In this document: in pieces, positions 61,101 through 64,000 of the stretch
Layout: each line of letters starts with the position of its first letter
Numbering within the stretch: position 1 is the stretch's first letter
Assembly (NCBI RefSeq): GCF_037977235.1
Contig: NZ_CP150276.1
Location: 5,208,001 to 5,272,000, forward strand
DNA: 64,000 bases
Direction: 5' to 3'
Origin: Paenibacillus sp. FSL K6-0276
Lineage (GTDB): Bacteria > Bacillota > Bacilli > Paenibacillales > Paenibacillaceae
Made by a program: the position numbers and the translations under genes
Notes under the pieces: generated by a model
Told to the model about the DNA's origin: nothing
The model's database searches: none
What the model saw: the letters and a program-made list of their open reading frames with translations, nothing else

Positions 61101-63004
61101 TCCATGGAGTAGGTATGGTACTGCTCAATTGTAGAACCTCCCGGAAATACATACTCTTTGCCGGAATATACATTGTTCGGCCATTCAGCACCGTAATGAA
61201 TCGTACCTGCAACCGTATTAGGGCGACTACCCCAGCCTTCCATAATATCGATCTCACCGGAGGAAGCCCAACTACCATACTTGTAGTTCTCCGGCAGCAT
61301 CCAGATCGCCGGCCAGTACCCTTTTCCAGTAGGAGCTTTGGCTCTAATCTCAAATTTCCCATATTTCTTACTGAACAGGCCTTTGGTTTTAATCCGCGAA
61401 GAAGTGTATTCCTTCCCGGCTTTTGCTTCTTTGCGAGCGGTAATGATTAGATTACCGTCCTGTACTTTTACATTCTTCTCATCAGAGGTATACCATTGCT
61501 TCTCATTGTTGCCCCAACCTGGATTGTTAAATTGCGAACCGTCTCCAAGGTCATACGTCCATTTCGTAGGATCAATGGTCCCCTCATTGAATTCATCTCC
61601 CCACACCAGCGTCCACGGATCAGGTGTTGGTGTTGGTGTTGGTGTTGGTGTATTACCTGAACTGCTAGAAGCTGAAGTTGCTGCTGGCAGTGTCGTTTTA
61701 CCAGTGTTTCCTTTTTTCACTGGTGCGCCGCCAATCGTGACTCCGTCGGCCTTGTTATCAATAGAGGTTACGCTTCCGCTGCCTTGAATCGCTGTTCCTC
61801 CAGCACTCGCAGTTAGGATTAGCGCGGCAACCTGTGCATTGTTCTCCAGTATCAATTGGGTCGGGCTGCCCACAGTAAGACTGCCGACAGTTCCAAAGAT
61901 TCTTAACAAAGAACCGCTGACTGCTGAGTCTGCTGAGCTAACCGCTGCAAATACCCCTCGAAGTGAGATATTATGGGGAACCGCGTTCATCACAACATCC
62001 CCAAAGCCTGCCCCCGTAAGATCGCTGCTTTCTTCCAAGATTGCCCCGGATTGCAGTTGTACAGTACCCACAGCTGTTGAACCGCTGGCATAAATTCGCA
62101 CCTTGCCATTAGATTTGGCTACTTGAATCTGCCCAAGAGAAGCATTCTGTAAGCCAATACTCTGCTCACCGCCCCCGCGGACAAACGTAGTCCCTGTTAC
62201 CTTCACACCCTCAAGCTTCGCATTCCCTTCGGTAATCCCCTCGGTTAAATAAAGATTGCCTTGGATGACCGTATCTTTAAGAATCACATCGGCATGATTA
62301 ATGACTACATTGCCCTTTACTGTTCCAAGCGAAGTCTCTCCTGATTTCAGGATGAGTCCCGAAACCATTCGATCAGCCAGCTGAGCTAGCTCTGCACGTG
62401 TGATCCCTCCCTCAGGCTTGAACAAACCTCCAGGATAACCTTTAATAAAGCCAGCACTCGATAGTGCTGCTATCGCTCTCGCAGTTTCATCATTGACTCC
62501 GTTCAGATCGGTGAATGCTGCTGTGCTGCTTTTGTCCGTATTGAATCGAAATACCTTCTCCAAGGCTAACGCCGCCTCAGCTCGCGAAAGCGTGCGTGAA
62601 GGATAAATATTGTTGTTCTGATCACTGCTAAAATATCCAGCTGCAATCCCTTTGGCAATATCACTTTTATACCAGTCTGTAGCCAGGACATCGGCTGGGA
62701 CCTTACCCGATTGCTCCTGATAATTAAAAATACGATTCATAAAAACTGCGAATTCTGCTTTCGTGACTTCCTTGCCTGGTCGAAACGACCCGTCCTCATA
62801 TCCGCTTATAATCCCATTTGCGCTCCAACGTTGTAATGGACCTGCTGCCCAATGGCTTGGAGATACATCCGTAAACGCTTTCAATACATCGACTGCTGCA
62901 TTTTCCACTTTCGTTGCCGCTGAAGCATTCATGCTCCCAACCGGTGATAGCACCCCGGTGACAAGGAGCATAGCAGCTAATGCTGCTGTGAAATTCCTCT
63001 TCAT
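58136..63004 (-). CDS. S-layer-anchored GH16 glucanase with five CBM4/9-type modules
   Basis: A 1622-residue surface enzyme, most likely an endo-beta-1,3-glucanase (laminarinase). In order: signal peptide to about residue 30; three SLH domains (about 43-95, 105-155, 160-215) that bind secondary cell-wall polymer; a beta-helix-like region (about 230-420); a Thr-Pro linker; the GH16 domain (about 463-720) with catalytic Glu584-x-Asp586-x-x-Glu589 (GEIDIMEGWG); then CBM4/9-like modules starting at YNSNF, YNGTF, LLNGEF, LIINGSF and LDNGTF, with an Ig-like DUF1533-type domain before the fourth. ATG 63004 is chosen because GAGGAG lies 11 bases upstream. A LacI regulator is divergent. Confidence 0.93.
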   Translation of the reverse strand: MKRNFTAALAAMLLVTGVLSPVGSMNASAATKVENAAVDVLKAFTDVSPSHWAAGPLQRWSANGIISGYEDGSFRPGKEVTKAEFAVFMNRIFNYQEQSGKVPADVLATDWYKSDIAKGIAAGYFSSDQNNNIYPSRTLSRAEAALALEKVFRFNTDKSSTAAFTDLNGVNDETARAIAALSSAGFIKGYPGGLFKPEGGITRAELAQLADRMVSGLILKSGETSLGTVKGNVVINHADVILKDTVIQGNLYLTEGITEGNAKLEGVKVTGTTFVRGGGEQSIGLQNASLGQIQVAKSNGKVRIYASGSTAVGTVQLQSGAILEESSDLTGAGFGDVVMNAVPHNISLRGVFAAVSSADSAVSGSLLRIFGTVGSLTVGSPTQLILENNAQVAALILTASAGGTAIQGSGSVTSIDNKADGVTIGGAPVKKGNTGKTTLPAATSASSSSGNTPTPTPTPTPDPWTLVWGDEFNEGTIDPTKWTYDLGDGSQFNNPGWGNNEKQWYTSDEKNVKVQDGNLIITARKEAKAGKEYTSSRIKTKGLFSKKYGKFEIRAKAPTGKGYWPAIWMLPENYKYGSWASSGEIDIMEGWGSRPNTVAGTIHYGAEWPNNVYSGKEYVFPGGSTIEQYHTYSMEWEPGEIRWYVDGELFSTKNDWYSLSNGQPANNAYPAPFNQEFHLLLNLAVGGNFDGDPTPETVFPKSMEVDYVRVYELTGREYREPVPVTLDKEPYLEGSKLALADGNLVYNSNFSEQIPGDAGMGIPNTAHWAFFKEAGADATVSTVPMDGKNYLKVNISSAGGNAYSIQPQAIISVAKGRFYKLSFDAKTDISRNMSVRLTGGESRGFAAYSPGLKAELTSAMTHYETMFQMKENSDIAARIEFNMGTNASPVWLGNVRLEEIDSIPFDHDGPKAPLGSGNHLYNGTFDLGEPNRMSYWHTEAANGAIVTANVDDAGQLKLQIGGDENGEIRLLQKGTQLIQGRNYELTFKATVSSDRTATVQLLGKDGSVHAQQTVNLIQGEHVVKAVFTNLAGATDHEGQFVLLLNGAADTITLDNFQLLRTSFYYDPSLVYYPLLNGEFNFGFNAWDRLLTEQGGQSSATAADGAAKFNITNTGSQPYSVMLFQNNLKAANATDYVLEFDASSTVARKIGVNVENASYQASFSNIVELKPETNHYRFEFRQGSKDTLSLKFLLGKVEGVSIAQGHDIIIDNVKFEIKNAPAKPQELLSDSSNNRVSQPIELTFIDNVDWRNKIVAVKVNSTTLDAGQYSLEPGKITIDAAVFPVEGSYTITVEADHYVSATVAQTILVNDNNLIINGSFGSGKTGWSTWSGEGGVSAFDVKDGVAEILITSAGWEAWHTQFFQEGIPLEGGKTYEVSFKAKSTVPRQIVLEYSNTSAASSQAKFDISADWATYTAQFTVSNSNPLKLNYLIGKTLGADPAANSTPHTISFDDIVVSEARGGPPVTPPSGTLDNGTFDVDSKGWSQYFDGIGSAKVKNREFAIDLTGTGQASYSAQVDYENLKLVQGKTYTLKFKARSTVNRNIQVAVEHKGGDYTKYMEAELVALTESMADYSYTFTMKGATDAGVHLVFLIGLIDGNSAETNSAISAGSTIYLDDVSLIEG

Positions 63005-63054
63005 CCTAAACATCACTCCTCGAATTTCGTAATATTCGTAATTCAAGTCAAAAA

Positions 63055-63070
63055 TCGAAATCGGTTTCGA
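63055..63070. promoter_or_regulatory. LacI-type operator upstream of the GH16 gene
   Basis: TCGAAATCGGTTTCGA is a near-perfect 16-base palindrome with central CG, 50 bases upstream of the GH16 ATG. It shares the core GAAAnCGGTTTC with the amylase palindrome. The divergent LacI-family gene at 63313 is the likely binder; CcpA is the alternative. The rest of the 308-base gap is AT-rich with no other feature I can name. Confidence 0.65.
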
Positions 63071-63312
63071 CAAAGATATTGTTACTTAAATTTCTATTTT
63101 TGTAAAGACATAATTTTGAATTTTTTTACATTTGATATTTCGGAATATTTCTCATCGTTAAAATATCCGTTTGACTTGTTTCGGCAATAAGAATAGACTT
63201 GAAATAACTGATTTTTTTCTTCACTCTATTCAAAAAAACTCACAAATAACCGCTCTACTACAGTCTTTTCCCCATATTCCAACTATTAAGCGGAGGGTGG
63301 CTTATATTACAT

Positions 63313-64000
63313 ATGAATATCAAAATGATTGCCGAAATGGCAGGCGTTTCTGTCTCGACCGTTTCGAAAATTATGAACAATTACAGCGATGTTTCCGAAA
63401 AGACCAAGCAAAGGGTTTTGGAGATCATCGAACAAACCGGATATTCACCTTCCAACTCCGCCAAGACACTCGCAACTAAGAAGTCGAATCTGATCGGGGT
63501 TATTTTCGCTGGCGAGCTTAATGTCGAATTTACGCATCCCTTTTTCGTAGAAGTGCTAAATTCCTTTAAGAAGCAGATGGGAGTTCTGGGCTACGATCTC
63601 ATTTTCTTTTCCAACGAGAAATTTATCAGTAGCGGTGATTACTTCGCCCGATCTGTTCATTTTAATGTGGATGGATGTGTCATTATTTCTGGACAAAAGA
63701 TGGAGCCTACCATCCGCGATCTGGATATGAGCAGCATCCCTTGTATTGGGGTAGATCTCGAGCTAAAGGGGAAAAAATCCGGTTTTGTGATGTCGGATAA
63801 CTTTCAGGTTTCATCCAAGGTTGTGGAGCATTTTTATCTACTCGGCTATAGAGAGCTTGGATTCATTGGAAGTACCGCTGATTCGGATATCTCCAACCTG
63901 CGGGAATCAGGATATGTCAAAGCCATTGAAAGCTTCGGCCTCACTTTAAACCGTCAGTGGTTTGTTCATGGCGATGATTTCTTTGAGCCTAGCGGCTATG
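63313..64000 (+). CDS. LacI-family transcriptional regulator, 3' end cut by window edge
   Basis: The first 229 residues are present. The helix-turn-helix is MNIKMIAEMAGVSVSTVSKIMN, followed by NNYSDVSEKTKQRVLEIIEQTGYSPSNSAKTLATKK, the classic hinge. The sensor domain starts at NLIGVIFAGEL. Divergence from the GH16 gene suggests it senses a beta-glucan oligosaccharide. The ATG at 63313 has GGAGGG rather far (15 bases) upstream, so translation may be modest. Confidence 0.92.
   Translation, partial: MNIKMIAEMAGVSVSTVSKIMNNYSDVSEKTKQRVLEIIEQTGYSPSNSAKTLATKKSNLIGVIFAGELNVEFTHPFFVEVLNSFKKQMGVLGYDLIFFSNEKFISSGDYFARSVHFNVDGCVIISGQKMEPTIRDLDMSSIPCIGVDLELKGKKSGFVMSDNFQVSSKVVEHFYLLGYRELGFIGSTADSDISNLRESGYVKAIESFGLTLNRQWFVHGDDFFEPSGY

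Overview
The window is chromosomal DNA of a spore-forming, low-to-mid GC Firmicute. The best fit is Paenibacillus or a close relative. The reasons are an S-layer-homology-anchored GH16 glucanase, copper-amine-oxidase-type stalk domains on two secreted proteins, many sporulation genes (sda, a small acid-soluble spore protein, ylbJ, yunB, lytH, yheC/D-like), menaquinone synthesis by the futalosine route (mqnE), and strong AGGAGG ribosome binding sites that often serve TTG or GTG starts. I saw no rRNA, tRNA, prophage, insertion sequence or CRISPR array. This is mostly core chromosome.

Layout. 1-8.6 kb holds redox and Fe-S genes with B. subtilis yum/yut-like content: NADH dehydrogenase (partial at the left edge), yumC, sda with a DnaA-box cluster, a HesB/IscA protein, mqnE, yutJ, yuzB and the NifU-like yutI. 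8.7-11.6 kb is the metNPQ methionine importer under a SAM-I riboswitch. 11.7-16.2 kb has a HEPN protein, heme A synthase ctaA, a thioredoxin, a MurJ-like flippase and a DUF456 protein. 16.2-23.3 kb has a HAD phosphatase, two tandem class B penicillin-binding proteins, a membrane transglutaminase and a membrane protein. 23.5-29.8 kb has an MFS transporter, a lone Toprim protein, SCO plus ctaB (cytochrome oxidase assembly), a metal-dependent hydrolase and trpS behind a T-box. 29.9-38.5 kb has aldose epimerase, a spore SASP with a sigma-G promoter, pepF, yycC, DUF2225, a truncated globin, ylbJ and NAD kinase. 38.6-44.8 kb has a stalk-domain protein, an S41 protease, yutD, lipA and lytH.

44.9-51.1 kb is a starch block: an intracellular GH13 maltodextrin hydrolase, a LacI regulator and a large secreted alpha-amylase with starch-binding modules. 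51.3-54.1 kb has an esterase, yunB and a VTT membrane protein. 54.3-58.1 kb is the opuA glycine-betaine importer with a divergent gbsR-type repressor. 58.1-64.0 kb is a 1622-residue surface GH16 glucanase with a divergent LacI regulator cut by the right edge.

The most unusual signal is non-coding. A roughly 93-bp intergenic repeat (repeat A, six clear copies) folds into two hairpins. Between copies, paired positions change in a compensatory way. A shorter relative (repeat B) and a third family that stops exactly at ribosome binding sites (repeat C) are also present. Palindromes sharing the core GAAAnCGGTTTC lie upstream of both secreted polysaccharidases and probably are LacI-family operators.
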